DNA of 64,000 nucleotides, taken from positions 2,945,312 through 3,009,311 of the forward strand of contig NW_004624783.1 in NCBI RefSeq assembly GCF_000247695.1, written 5' to 3'. The notes under the pieces were generated by a model. It was not told where the DNA came from. It was given only the letters and a program-made list of their open reading frames with translations, and ran no database searches. A program made the position numbers and the translations under genes. This document shows, piece after piece, positions 35,311 to 47,803 of the stretch (position 1 is its first letter; every line of letters starts with the position of its first letter). This DNA is from Heterocephalus glaber. Taxonomy: Eukaryota > Chordata > Mammalia > Rodentia > Bathyergidae.

Positions 35311-35510
35311 AATATTTATCTTGCTCTTTCCTTGACAGATTCAGAGCCATCTGCAGGCACAAAACACAGAGCTGTGTTTGTGGCAATTACAGACACAACC
35401 CCCAACTGAGGGATGATGTCACCAACTTTAAAGTGAACATGAGATTGGCCAATGTTGGATTTAGTTAATGCCAGCCTATTTACCAGTGATCCACTGTACC
35501 ACAAGCATCA
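35310..35510. other. Unidentified GC-richer block
   Basis: A block with balanced composition stands out from very AT-rich flanks. A 62-codon frame on the minus strand (35,316-35,504) covers it. Both edges show splice-like or repeat-like sequence (plus-strand ttccttgacag before 35,338). It could be an old repeat or a pseudogene fragment; I do not recognise it. Confidence 0.25.
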
Positions 35511-38087
35511 TTACCAGAGACAGAGAAATATCTAGGAAAATTAGTTGCCAATCATATTTCCCACTCCAACTTACAACTTCGCCATTCTGTTCTTCCTACC
35601 TAATGCAGCTTAATGGCTACTTAGCCCACTTATACTCAAAGTTTCACTCCTTACACTCCCATTCCTGCAGTCCATGGAATCATAACAGTGTCTTCCCCTC
35701 TCTTGAGCTCAGGTCCTAGAAAAATATCACTACTTCTTCACTGGACTTGTTGCTACTCCTGATGTAGTTTGAAACCATAGGAACCATCCTAATGTTTTCT
35801 GAATGCTAAGCAACCTAGCTACTAGAAAATTTGCCACTAGAGAATTTTGGTAGTTATTTGCAAAGTCTTAAGTTAAAGTTAAGAAATGACCCATCTACTG
35901 ATTCCCTTCCCTCTCTTTTTCTTTTTTTAAGGTCAGCTTCTCTCTGAGAGAATATAAAACATACAAAACAAATGATAACATTTTCATCGATTATTCACTG
36001 GCCAAGTTCATAGTGCTAAACTTCACATAAAATATACAATACTGTAGACTAAAAATAATGTTACCTATAAAAATTTCTGGTATATCTTTTTATGAGTAAT
36101 GTATGTAAGATACAAGATTATATAAATAAACAGTATTTCATTCCTTACTTCCATGGTTTCTGAGTACCTTTTATGTCCAAGGACAGCACAAGGCACAGGG
36201 TATACAATGATGAGGTAATCGCACAGTTCTCACTTTCAGTGAGCTTACAGTGTAGCAGGAAAGAAGCTGAAAAAGGTCTATTTGTGCGCACATGAATCCA
36301 CTCACACTATACAATTAACAAATGAGCAAATGACGTGAAGGCTAGAAAGAGTGCTATGAGAAAACTACCTATGGCTTACCTAAGATGAGGAAGAATACAT
36401 AGCCAGAGCAGACTATCTAAACTGGTTTTACCATGTTTTAAAGTTTCTAAAGTAATTCTGGATTTAATCTCTAGAAGAATTCTCAAAAAGAAAATTATTT
36501 AGATCATCCTTGGATCACTTCATTAACTGTATTTCTTTCTCTAACGATAATTTTCAAATGAGACTAATGGTTTTTTCTTCTTTTATAAAATATAACCATT
36601 CCCCACAATTTTAGTAAGATCAAACTTTTCTAAAATTCTAACTTACAATTTTTCCTATTATTAAAGGAATAAGATTCCCGTTTTTTTTTTTTAATTGCTC
36701 CATAAATTCCCTGAGGGATGTTCTAAGAATGCCCATTTCAATCAGCTCTCTTAAAGTTGAATGTCATTCTGAACTGGGTCATTTTAAAGAGCTGCATGAG
36801 CTAGTAAAACATGTAACCTACATATCCTCCATGAAATATGGTTCTAAAATGCCTATGCCATTTATAAATTCATTTATAAATTCATTAAACACCTATTTTA
36901 TTATGCAATGTAAACTCTAGGGAACACAGAACTCTTATATGTGGGTACATGTTTTATCATGAAATGAAAGCTGCAATAGTACCTTTTTTATTACATAATG
37001 CAAGGCAGCTAAGTATCCTTTTTGTACATGATACAAGCTACATGGAACACAGAACCTCTAAGGCCAACTTTAAAGACACAAATGTTCAAATTACCCACAG
37101 GAAGGGTGACTTAGTCTTCTCAAGATGACTTCCTGAGCAAATTTTTAAAAATTAAAAAAAAAACAAAACACTCAGATCCAGCCTCTGTTTTAAGTTTTGC
37201 TTGTATCTTTTTAATTCTCTGCGCCTAGTTAAATAAAGGCCACTACCTGGCCTATTTATAATCCTCAAAGGCACATGCAAAAGTTGTGAGTTCTAAAGCA
37301 TGTCAGCACCCTAGCATCAGTTAGGGACAAAAAGGATCATTTATTTACCCACACACACACAATGATCTAAGGCTACTCTGCATGAGATAAAAATCACCTC
37401 ACGTGAGTTACACAGAGTACTTATTTCTTCTGCCTAATATCAAAAGTAGTACTTATATGCCCATCTCCCTCAATAAAGTAAAAATAGCTTGGGTACAAAG
37501 ATCATATTTTCTTCATCTTAACCTCTCTAAAGTAACCTGAAAAAAAATCACTAATAAATAGATGAAAAAATAGAACTTGCCTTTAAAAACAAATTAGGAG
37601 AAAAAAATAAGTGAGTAGTTAAAGGATTTAAAATTTTTAAGTACTACATTTACTGGCTTTCATTTCAGCTGAGGTTGAAAGTAATAGAAAACAACTTAAA
37701 ATAGTTTAAACAAAAAAGAAAGGAATTTATTATACAGATTTAGAGTTGTATATTATACAACAGAAAAGCAAAATTACAGCTAGAACTAGGAACAGCAAGC
37801 AAGAAATGGAAAGCAGACAAGGCCCCCATGAGCGAGCCCTCTCTCACTCTCCATGAATTTCCTTTTTTCTGCAGTGAGCTATGTCTGTTACCACCCTACT
37901 TGATTTCTAATCTCTGTATATTAGATCGACAAGAATTGAACTGTCATCATTTCATCCCAAATCTAAATTCCCAAGATGGAGTATTTATCTGTGGCCTGGT
38001 TTGGGTCAGGCATCCATTCCTTCTCTGATGGATGGTGGTCACACAAACAGAATCAAGGCACATTCATGACTTTTAAGTACATGCTTC
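35511..38087. other. Unassigned sequence with an old LINE-like trace
   Basis: The segment near 36,165-36,260 ('gtatacaatgatgaggtaat', 'gagcttacagtgtagcagga') resembles the same ancient LINE-like repeat as 31,480. Nothing else is recognised. Confidence 0.3.
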
Positions 38088-38174
38088 TTTTTTTTTTTGG
38101 TACCGGGGATCGAACTCCGGTCCTTGAGCTTGTGCAGCAGCTGGCGAAACCACTGAGCTAAATCCCCCCGGCCC
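38088..38174 (-). mobile_element. tRNA-derived SINE, minus strand
   Basis: The poly-T start, 'ggtaccggggatcgaactcc', 'ccactgagctaaatcccc' and the 'ccggccc' end give the reverse complement of the family. The flanks taagtacatgcttct and taagtacatacttct form a 15-base target-site duplication with one mismatch. Confidence 0.95.
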
Positions 38175-41100
38175 TAAGTACATACTTCTATATAGGTGAC
38201 AAGAGGGTAGCACTGTGAATTAAACATTTAAAGTTTAAGAAGTTCATTACAATATATAATGCTGTATATTTTACTATGAAGTTTAATTTCTTTAATTCAT
38301 TCAATTCATACAACAACCCTGTAAAAGAAGAAGGACAAAGTTCACATACAAGAGAATGGATGGTAAAGCCAGTTCAATGTCTATCACATGGTTGCTTTGT
38401 TACTAAGACAGGAAAAGATCCTCAAGTCCACTCCTTTGCATCAACTTCCAACACCAAAATGGAATAGTATAAGAGGACAACTCTTTTTTTTAAAAAAAAG
38501 TCAGAGTTGGAAACTCACACTCTCAGAAAAGTGTCCAACAGCACCTCAAAAGTGAAAACACTACACTTCATGGAGGAGCGGGTTACCATAAAATTTCCTG
38601 ATGTGAATAAGCCTTTATATTCATAAGTTATTTTGTTGCTTATTGAAAGAATCATATGGCCAATTCAAGCCCAAAGAACTGTCTTCTCTCTCAAAAACAA
38701 ACTCTTTTGACACCTACCACCAATAGCACCAGCTATTAAAATGTAATCACCTGGGGAATACAATTGAAATGTAGATTCTCTTTTAGTTCTGTTCTGGATT
38801 TCTTTTATTCCCCTAAATTTGCTTCAAAGTAAAACATCAGTCAGGTGGTAAATTCCTTTATTATTCGTTCTCCAAATCTAATTCTGAATTCCTTCAATGA
38901 TGAATACGAATTTTGAGAACGGAAAGATTTCAAACTTTTTCCTTCAGTGCGTCTATAAACAAACTCTTAATCTGTTCCATGCCATAAACCTGCTTTCTTT
39001 TTCTTCCTTGTCATTTTCCCAGTCCTACCAACCATAAATCACCTCATATGGTGCTGGGTATCACTATTCTATAATACCCAAAATTCTCATTAGATGATTC
39101 ACTGGATGCCTCTCAAATTGAAACCAGCTAGCTATTTTCTTGAAATCATTTCTCTAATTCTACTTTCTTTAATTCTGCCTACACACCCAGTGACTTGAAA
39201 TAACACTGTTATTCAGAGGCTGTCTCCCCATTTCCTCTGCTATATATAAGACTCTTTGAATTAACTTATACCAAAAGATCACACTGAACCATTTTATGAC
39301 TTTTAAACATAGTCAAAGATTACCTTTTCCTCAACATTGAAGTTATCTTACAAAATCTTTCCATTGTTTGTTTATTTTTTTTCAGTTTTAATTTAAATTT
39401 TAAAAGCTTACCAAGTTTGAGATTTTGGTCTACTCTTATATTCTACATTAGAATTTGTTATAAAGTAGGTGACAAATTACAATAGTATCCTATTCCCAAA
39501 GAACGTTTATCATCACTATGGTTCTTAATTAATCTTATATTTAATAATATTCACAGTAATCCTAAAGGTAGTCACAGGTAATGACACAAATTAGGATAAA
39601 GAAAAATGCAGAATCCTGAGAATGGTAGCTATGGAACCTCAGGAGGTAAGTCATGTACATTTACACTCAGAAATTCTCTTATAACCCCATGAAAAGTACA
39701 GCTCCCATTGTTATCCCAAGAGATTTAACACAATGATCCTTTTTCTTCTTTTCAACACTGGATCAATCTTTGTACATTTTTTACATTTTTCCTAGTAAAT
39801 TCTGACAGATTATTTTTTATAAAGGCCATTCCTTTAATCCAAGAGTATCTTAGCAGTAAAGTGAAAGTAACTCTGAGACTAATTACTCCATGTTCCCCAA
39901 AAGCAATGCACAGTCTTGGTAAGCAAAAGGAGCTGACTGACATTTATGATCCAAGCTACTTTTCCATTCCTTCTAAATTCAAATTAGTAAAGAGTAATTG
40001 CAATAATCAATACCAAATTTCTGGGCACTAATGTACCAACAATTCCATGCCCCCAAAACAGTGTTGAGTTTGAGCTTCTACAATATTACAGCCTTCTACC
40101 TAAGTATGTTATGCACTGAGCCAAGAAAGTATGCTATATCCCTCATCGTAAACTTTATAGCATGTTTGAAGACATTCCCTTCATGAGATGAATAAAGCTG
40201 ATAAATCTGCTGGGGTTTTTTCTATAAGAAGAGATAAAGGGGGGCAGAAATAAACAGTTACTTAGGAATTGTTTTTTCAATAAAAATGGAAAAAACAGTT
40301 ATTCCAACTATGGCCTTTACTCAAAATAAAAAAAAAACCTCATCTTTTGATTAATGCCAGAAAGGTAAAAGCATGCAAAAATGGGAAATGAATAAAGAAT
40401 TCTAATGCTTCACACGCTCAATCTACAAATAAATTTAAAACTCCATTTTTATATAAGAAGTCAATTATAGTGATTCGCTCTAGATGAAATTTTATATGAG
40501 GGTAAAAACATGTACAGCCTAAGGATACTGATGAAGTAAACTGCTTGAGATTACAGCAAGTAATAGGACATGCTTCTTATTACATACAATTGTGCAGCTG
40601 CAAAACTGGGCTACCATTAGATCAACACTAATAAAAATTATGTCTATTTTAAAAATGGACAATAAAGATGAAAATACTGAAATATCCAAGATACTTCCAA
40701 AAATAAGGTTTTCTAAACCTCCAGAATGTCCCATGCTGTGCATTTTTATCAGCTAATGTCAGTCCATAAAGTATTAGCCAAAAAAGAACAAAAGAAAAAA
40801 ATCTGAATTCTCAAAGTATTCAGTAGATTAAAAAATCAGAAATTTTGTATAATCTAGAGGCTCTTCCCAGGCTCAAGATTAAACTGCACATTGCAGAACA
40901 AAAAAAACCAAGCCCATTCATCACGAAAACAGCTCCTCAAAAGTAATACACCCTACAAACAAACTCATTAATAGGTGATTATCATTAAACAACTCTCTTT
41001 AAGGTTTAGGGTCCAACTGCTTCCTTTCAAAGGCCATACTTAGAAGTAAATCACATATTAGAGAAAAAAAAATGTGTAGCCCAAAAGTAAAAAAAAAAAT

Positions 41101-43480
41101 GCTCTGATATGATGATTTACTCCATGATTTTTATCAGACATTCCATATAAACTAGTTATATTCCACTTGACACTGCTACACAGCTTTCCTTACAGCCTGT
41201 ACTTTTTAGTAAACCTGAAGATAAGTCTCTCATAATCTAAACATAATTTGCACCTGGAGTCCTCTTCACCAGGGTATTTGATAGTAGGATTTTTGTTCAA
41301 ATCACTTTCTTGAGAATGTCAGTATGTGTGAAATATAAAGACCAAAAAATCACTATACTTTTGCTGATGTTAATTAAAGTCTGAAAACCTTAAACCCACA
41401 AATAATCTGTGATAAGATCTAGTTAGAATTCTGGGAGTGTAAAGGTGTATTAAACGTACTGGCAGAGGTCACAAAATGCACAGGAAATGATACATATCTT
41501 TTAAATGGATAAATGAATAATCTTTCTATTTAATGATAAGAACTCTCAAAATTGCTTCGATATCACTATTAAAGATAGAATGATAGCAGACAAAGTGATT
41601 TTAATGTGGATCTATGATTCCAAAATGTGCAAAGATGTTTCAACCTCCTTATATTTGGCTACTATTTTTAATAAACTAAGGCCCTTCCCTTTGTATCAAA
41701 AACTGACTTTACAAATATAAGATGTGAAGTTTAACTGTTTTTTATAAATGAGGGTATGAGTTTATAATAATCTATTATACATTCTTTTGCTAAATTTGAC
41801 AGAAAAGATAAGATATCTTTAAGATGACTGGCTATTATTTTGGATATATTATACTGTCCAGTCAAAAAATAGACTAAATTTAACTGACCCTAACACAGCT
41901 GGCCTCTGTAACTTCTTAAGAACACAGTCCCTTTCAACGTAGTACCTATCTTAAACTTTAGAAAAGTAAGATCAGATCAAACCTAGCACAGTTTAATCAT
42001 CTATATTTATTGATGCTAATGCACAAACCTATAATCACTAATTTTACTACCATTTTGGACGTACTATCCAAACAAAATACAAAATAAAGCAGAAGAAGAT
42101 GCCTATATATGCACAATGTGAATATGCATGAAGCCACAAAGAAAAAAAATCATACGGGTACACTCAGTCTTAAAATTCATTTGATAATCCTATTCAAAAC
42201 TCTAATTTCTCTAACACAATTTTTTTGCTAATATGATACCTCCTTCCTGCCCTCTTCTGATATCTTGTGATATGTAAGTCCTAATAAGACTCAGCTACCT
42301 GGAAACACATGTCCAACACATTATTATGATTCCTGCAGGCTGTGTGTTGCTCATAGACATAATGTCATTTCAGAAGTATACTCACTGTATGTGAGCTCAA
42401 GAGGATAGGCTGTCTGAAGATATGGAAAAATAAAAAGGCAATAATCAGGCAGGCCTAGGTAAACTACAATTTCATTTACTTAGCCTGACTACCCCAAAAA
42501 AAAGACTTCCTATAAGTCTGAATCTTCAGTCTCTATTTTTTATTTGTAAAATAAATCTGAACATTCTCAAGAATATCATACAGATAGGTTTGTTAACAAT
42601 AAAGAACAAAGAAAATGCAAGATTGTTTTAAAATGTTAACTGACAAGGACTGTGTTTAAGTAATTTCTTATCATTTCTGATTCTTTAATTCAACTCCCCT
42701 TCCCAGCCCTGAAAAGCTAACTAACTCAGAGCTATGAAGAGCAAACTATTTCCAACACTTATCAAATTGGCCAATAGAAACATTCTTCAGAATATCAGAT
42801 CCCTGGGGTAATTAAAATATATAGGAAGGAAAGAAGAAATTAATTGAACAACCACAGCCTGCCAAACGTCTGAATAAGAGCAGATGTTATTTGTTTCACA
42901 GTAAGAAAAGTTGGGCAGAGGTCAGGATGAGGATGGCAAACAGTCACTCGCACTGCTCTGAGTTAGTGATCTCCAAAGGTAATAATGAAAATACTCAAGG
43001 AAGCAAAAGCAAATCAACTCCTCTGGTCATTTCTGAAAACATTTTGAAGATAAATAAAGAAATTCAGCCTCTAGCACATTCTGCCCCTCACAGCTAGTGA
43101 CACCCCACGGGACTGCTTTGAAAGATGGGGGTGGGAGTGACCGCTTGTGCTTAGCTGCAGTATGTAGCACAGGATTTTGCACAACTACATTCTTGTATGT
43201 AGTAATGTCCTGTAACGGTAATGAATTAAAGTGAGAGTAAACCTAAGGCAGCTAAAATATCATCATTTTAGTAGTCCATCAAAATGGCATTTTCTTTTAG
43301 GAAAACAAAACCTAAATAATCTGACAATAAAACTGATCATCCTGTTACTGTATTTTAGCTAAACATTTACAAATTTGCTAGTTTATTGTACAATCCCTTC
43401 TGAGACAGCCTATAAGTAGGAACAATGACTTATCTATCTACTAACCTACTGAGAGGTTTATCTGATTTTGATTACATTTC
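38175..43480. other. Longest repeat-poor stretch in the window (5.3 kb)
   Basis: No SINE or recent L1 was recognised. A possible MER5A trace lies at 38,735-38,800 ('atgtaatcacctggggaata'). All frames are under 75 codons and have no domain. No splice-bounded frame of useful length was seen. Confidence 0.3.
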
Positions 43481-43481
43481 T

Positions 43482-43569
43482 CTTTTTTTTTCCTGGTACC
43501 AGGGATTGAACTCAGGTCCCTTGCACTTGTGAGGCAGGCAGCAGAACCACTGAGCTAAATCCCGGGCCC
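43482..43569 (-). mobile_element. tRNA-derived SINE, minus strand
   Basis: It runs from a poly-T start through 'ggtaccagggattgaactca' to 'ctgagctaaatcccgggccc'. The flanks tacatttctcttttt and tacacttctcttttt form a 15-base target-site duplication with one mismatch. Confidence 0.95.
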
Positions 43570-44161
43570 TACACTTCTCTTTTTATGTAGTCACTCCAGA
43601 TAGTTCTGGCAAGAGATAACTGTTTATATAAGTCAATCCTAACCCAGGCTACCTAAAGAAGTTTAGAGAGGTCTTTTCATCATACTATAAAGTGCTACAT
43701 ATTAAAATATGTAAAGATAAATGAAAAGAATCATTTATACCAATTCAATTATTTTGTACTAGGTCAACAGTGCTAAGAAACCATGGTTCATCTCACCATA
43801 CTATGAAACATCCAGAATGCGCACATGCTAGACTGAAAAGATGGGAAAGCAATGTAACATTTTGGTATAGTATGTATATGAACTTAGATGTCAGACTAAC
43901 TTGAATTCAAATCCAAGCTGTGCTACTTAATAGGCATGTAATAAAATAGAGAAAGAGCCTGATTGCTATTTTTTCAGAGCTAAATTAAGCATACATTTTT
44001 TAACATGGTTGATATCACCTATTTTTTCACATTAACCCACACTATCTTTAAGCTTTATCCTCAAGCATAGATTTAATTATTTGAATTCCTTTTCCTGCTA
44101 TGAATCTGTCTGTTAAAGACAAAACTCACTTTGACACTCTGTAAAGCAGTAAAGAAGGCTT
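43570..44161. other. Unassigned sequence
   Basis: Nothing is recognised. It is the left flank of the anomalous block that follows. Confidence 0.3.
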
Positions 44162-44176
44162 AAGACTACTGCAAGG
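44162..44176 (+). repeat. Left half of a split target-site duplication
   Basis: The 15-mer aagactactgcaagg directly precedes the SINE at 44,179. Its exact partner directly follows a different SINE at 47,804-47,818. Confidence 0.95.
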
Positions 44177-44178
44177 AC

Positions 44179-44269
44179 CGGCTGGGGATTTAGCTCAGTG
44201 GTTCCACCGCCTGCCTTGCAAGCTGAGGACCTGGGTTCGATCCCTGGTACCAAAAAAAAAAAAAAAAAA
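44179..44269 (+). mobile_element. tRNA-derived SINE running into the assembly gap
   Basis: Near-consensus copy: 'ggctggggatttagctcagt', A box tagctcagtgg, B box ggttcgatccc without mismatch to the RNA polymerase III consensus, 'tggtacc', then an A tail that runs straight into the N block. Its 3' flank is therefore unseen. The 5' flank is the 15-mer described above. Confidence 0.95.
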
Positions 44270-44369
44270 NNNNNNNNNNNNNNNNNNNNNNNNNNNNNNN
44301 NNNNNNNNNNNNNNNNNNNNNNNNNNNNNNNNNNNNNNNNNNNNNNNNNNNNNNNNNNNNNNNNNNNNN
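44270..44369. other. Assembly gap, 100 N
   Basis: Exactly 100 N, a common placeholder for a gap of unknown size. It begins in a SINE A tail and ends inside an L1 3' UTR, two sequences that are hard to assemble. Frames that cross it are meaningless. Confidence 1.
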
Positions 44370-44621
44370 GTCCAAAGACAAAGGAGTGAAGGGAAGGGAA
44401 GGGGAAAGGAAAAGAGGGAAAGGAAAACCTGTGAGAAAAGAAAAAAAGTGGAAATGAAATCTATGTAAATAGGGAAGGGCAGAGAGGGTGAAGGGAACAC
44501 AGGTAATGGGGAAAAAAATAAGAACCAAACTATATCATGTACAGATACAAACACCCAATGATAAATGTAAACAAATTGTATACCTAAAATGTACCAATAA
44601 AAGAACTAAAAAAAATAAAAG
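44370..44621 (+). mobile_element. Lineage-specific L1 3' end, left part lost in the gap
   Basis: It starts at 'gtccaaagac', equivalent to position about 5,003 in the 4,895 copy, and continues with the purine-rich tract, 'atgtaaatagggaagggc', 'aatgtaccaataaaag' and an A-rich tail. The upstream part present in the 4,895 and 50,264 copies is missing and probably lies in the gap. Confidence 0.75.
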
Positions 44622-45007
44622 TCTAAGTGAATTTATTTTACAGAATATAATCTAAACCCTATAGTAGTGTAGGCTTTTGTCATTAAACTGCTATGGTGGT
44701 ACAAAAGAAAATTATTTGAAGAAAGTATTTCCACATCACAATTTTTTCTTAGGGATAATCCCAACATTATAAAAAAAATGTTTGGGCAGCATTCTGATAA
44801 ATTTCTGTTGCTTTCTGTACTATAAACGTAACAAAGAAAGAGAAATAAAATTAATTATTTCCTTTTCTAAGATACTTTTCTATTAATAAGTCTTTCAAGA
44901 AGGCAATGACCATATTCCCATGTCAGTGTTGTGAATCTGAAGGGGTAGGGAAGTAGGGAAAATGCACAACCTAAGTATGTACCCCTTTCAAGTAGCCATA
45001 TAAAGTA

Positions 45008-45225
45008 TAGATTGGCAAACTTTTTCTGTCACTACAAGATAGTAAATATTTTGATGGATGCAGGCCATATATCTCTGCTATAATTGCTCAACCTTGCCTA
45101 TGGGGTACAAAAGCAGCTCTGGTGAATTGGCATAATTTTATTCTAGTAAAACTTTATAAAAACAAGTGGAAGGCTGAGATTGGTCTATTGGTCATAGTTT
45201 GTAATCCTGATATAGATCATCTGGA
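45008..45225 (+). mobile_element. hAT-Charlie MITE of the MER33/MER58 type
   Basis: Blocks in order include 'agattggcaaactttttctg', 'agatagtaaatattttgatg', 'caggccatat', 'aaagcagctc', 'taaaactttataaaaacaag' and 'gtcatagtttgtaatcctga'. These match a eutherian hAT MITE whose ends read ggcaaactttttctg and gtagtttgcc. The subfamily is uncertain. Confidence 0.7.
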
Positions 45226-45739
45226 TGCCTGGAGGTACAGTCATTTGGTCCAAAGTTTTGGCTCACCTTAGCATTACCACTCTTGAATGAATCATGACCA
45301 TATTCATGTTAACTGATATACTTAAAATAAATCATTTAACTTTTTCTTAACTGAATTCATCCAAGTGCATGTTTCTACTATTGGTTTCCAATGGCTTCAC
45401 TGGAAATTTTTCATTGAAAGAGAAAAAGGAGCCACAATGAAAGCTGTAGAGGTATACCTCCTCAAAGATATTGCATATGGTATCATTGTGCTCATAAATG
45501 TGTGCATACTTTCGGTCTTTACTATTGTAAACAAATTTAAAGGGGCCTCCATGGTGTCTGATTATTTCTTTTGAGTAAAATGGCGAGATTGGCATATCAA
45601 TTTGTGTAATTTTGAAACATTTTTATAAGGATTCAGTGAGATAACTTCTGCAAACACAGTGTTTGGCACAGAGCCTAAAATTTTTTCTATATAAATTTTA
45701 TTTTTCATCCCTTTCTTACTTTTATTATCTTAACCATTT
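45226..45739. other. Unassigned sequence with two antiparallel chance frames; MIR trace
   Basis: Frames of 69 codons (plus, 45,365) and 82 codons (minus, 45,347) overlap almost completely. At most one could be real, and neither has a domain. A short MIR-like end ('gtgagataacttctgcaaac', then 'gtgtttggcacagagcct') lies at about 45,634-45,678. Confidence 0.3.
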
Positions 45740-46055
45740 GTGGCATGGCAGAGGGGGATTGCAGAGAGGAAATAGTTCGTGGCAAAGCAGACAGAAAGCA
45801 ACAAAGGATCAAGCAGTGGCAGTAGTAAGCCTGCCTTCTCTCTCTTTATATCCCATTAAGGCTATGAGCCTATTGATTAATGCCATCCAAATCCAGGGTG
45901 AGGCTACCATTATCCACACCCAGAACTATGCTAATTCCATTTAGTTATCACACAACCTTAATCTCAGTATCACACATTATGATCCAGCCACTTCTGAAAA
46001 GCCCCGCCTATTAGTGCATGAGGTTTTGAGGAGACATCTAGATACAAACCATGAA
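45740..46055 (-). mobile_element. MaLR LTR, minus strand, diverged
   Basis: The left block 'tggcatggcagaggggga' and the right blocks 'tattagtgcatgaggttttg' and 'ggagacatctagatacaaac' plus 'catga' have the layout of a minus-strand MaLR LTR, which ends 'ggggacacaaatccaaaccatatca' in its consensus. The 93-codon frame at 45,663 lies inside it. Confidence 0.5.
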
Positions 46056-47480
46056 AACATTTTTCTGAGAAATTGCTGCTTTATATAATGGAGAGTCAGA
46101 CAATTGAAACTTCAGTGTACTCAAGTATTCTTTGAGGTTTAAGGGATGAAAGTAATTTTTCTAATAGAATCATCAAGTTCCTGTTGCTAAGAGAAAACAT
46201 GAGAGCTATCTCAAGCCAGAATAATTTGATTTCTCTAGTATAAACAAAAAAGTAATTTTTATCATATTTCCCAAAGTAATTAGCAAGGTTGGCAAACCTC
46301 ATGAATTTGATTTAAACCAAATTATGCAGTAAATTCTACTCCAATAAATGTTATATTCTTTTGTGGAATGGACTATGTTGTTTATTTCCCCCAGTGTGTA
46401 ATATAAAGGAAATCAACATAGGATGCTGTTTTAGAAACATTCCCTATTGACTTCCAGTAGCAGTCAACAGAGTGAACAAATATTATTTACCCTAACAGTG
46501 AACATTAGGGATTTTTCTTTTCAGTTCTTAGTTACCATATAGAAAATTTGTAAACCTGTCTTTTCTAAATAAGAATAGTAGAAAAAACATTGCTCAGGAA
46601 ATTACAGTGGTGAATGAACAAAATGAGTTTAAATTTTCATTCTCACTTGATTTAAGTGTCTGTATAATTATTCAACTATATAACCAGAGAATAAAATTGG
46701 GGTGGATAGAGAGAATACAGTGTTTATCTAACAAGTTAATCTCAGTTTTCTAATGATTTGATTTCAAGTCTATTTTATCCATACATATTCTTTTCATATA
46801 CCATTTAAGGCAGATTCATTCTATGTGCAAGGTAAAATGAAAGATACCAGACTAGGCAAAATGTGTGATGGAAACAGAACTCACAGTGTAGAAGTAGAAA
46901 AATAAACTCATAAATCAAACCAGTTCTCTCAAATTGTTATTACTGTTCACAGGTGAGGAACTGTAGCCCTATTTGGGAACTGGGATCCAGTGACCTTTGC
47001 TCTGTGCTTATAAATATATTGTAAAGGCAGTCAGTTATAGAACAAGCACATTGCCAAATTTAAAAAGATCAGACAATTATGTATTATTGTATGAACAATA
47101 TTAGTCATAACATGCCTTTCTCTTATGATTTTATACACTTTTGGTAGTATGAAGGACCAAGTATATCAAATGTTAGATTTACTATAATTAAAGTTACACT
47201 AAGAAATTTATACTTAAGTATAGATCCTGTTAATTTATAGTGCCTATCTACAGCTTTTACTTTATTTCCTTATAGTGCAGCAATGGATGGTTGGAAACTG
47301 TTGTAGTCAAAATTTCTCTATAATTAGGGTGATAAAGAATGTCTTAGCCCATAAATAAATAGATACATGATTCACAGATATTTCATGGATGGTAAAATTA
47401 GCCAAGGAACCATCCCTTTGATCCAATTGTGTTATGTTTGAAAATAAGAGTGCTTCTGGTGATGGCTATATTTCAAATGT
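46056..47480. other. Unassigned sequence
   Basis: Nothing clear is recognised. A weak ancient LINE-like trace lies near 46,800-46,900. Confidence 0.3.
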
Positions 47481-47484
47481 TTCA

Positions 47485-47612
47485 TTTATCTGTAAAATGA
47501 AAGTAATGACATATCACAACGTTTTGAAATGATTCAATACTACAGTTCAGCAATGATTAACATCAATACAAGTTAAGCATTCAACAAATATTTGCTATTA
47601 TTATTTGAGTTA
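47485..47612 (+). mobile_element. MIR SINE, 3' half
   Basis: The sequence 'catttatctgtaaaatgaaa', then 'gttttgaaatgattcaatac', then 'ttaagcattcaacaaatat' follows the MIR 3' half, which contains 'ctgtaaaatggg' and ends in the 'taggcactcaataaat' type. Confidence 0.6.
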
Positions 47613-47714
47613 AAAAAATGAAAATGTTGGTAGTTTCCATTAATTTACTGAAATGCCAACAGGAATTTTCAGGTAGAAGTTGTCTTGGCAAAAGTATAGA
47701 AATATGTGTAAATT

Positions 47715-47803
47715 GGGCCGGGGATTTAACTCAGTGGTTTCACCGCCTGCCTTGCAAGCGCAAGGGCCTGAGTTTGGTCCCCGGTACCAAAAAAAAAAAA
47801 AAA
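47715..47803 (+). mobile_element. tRNA-derived SINE carrying another SINE's 3' flank
   Basis: It begins gggccggggatttaactcag and ends 'ccccggtacc' plus an A tail. Its left flank (aaatatgtgtaaatt) has no partner on its right. Instead the right flank is the 15-mer that precedes the 44,179 SINE. The two SINEs differ at many positions, so one is not a copy of the other. Confidence 0.95.

Noticed and set aside
36380..36425. Minus-strand exon with donor near 36,380
   Set aside because: Very short and without pyrimidine tract; shows that GTAAG-type sites are common by chance here.
44190..44554. Frames of 112-119 codons across the gap
   Set aside because: Most residues are unknown because they are read through N.
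45347..45595. Antiparallel 82- and 69-codon frames as a gene
   Set aside because: They overlap on opposite strands, have no domain and lie between two old transposons.
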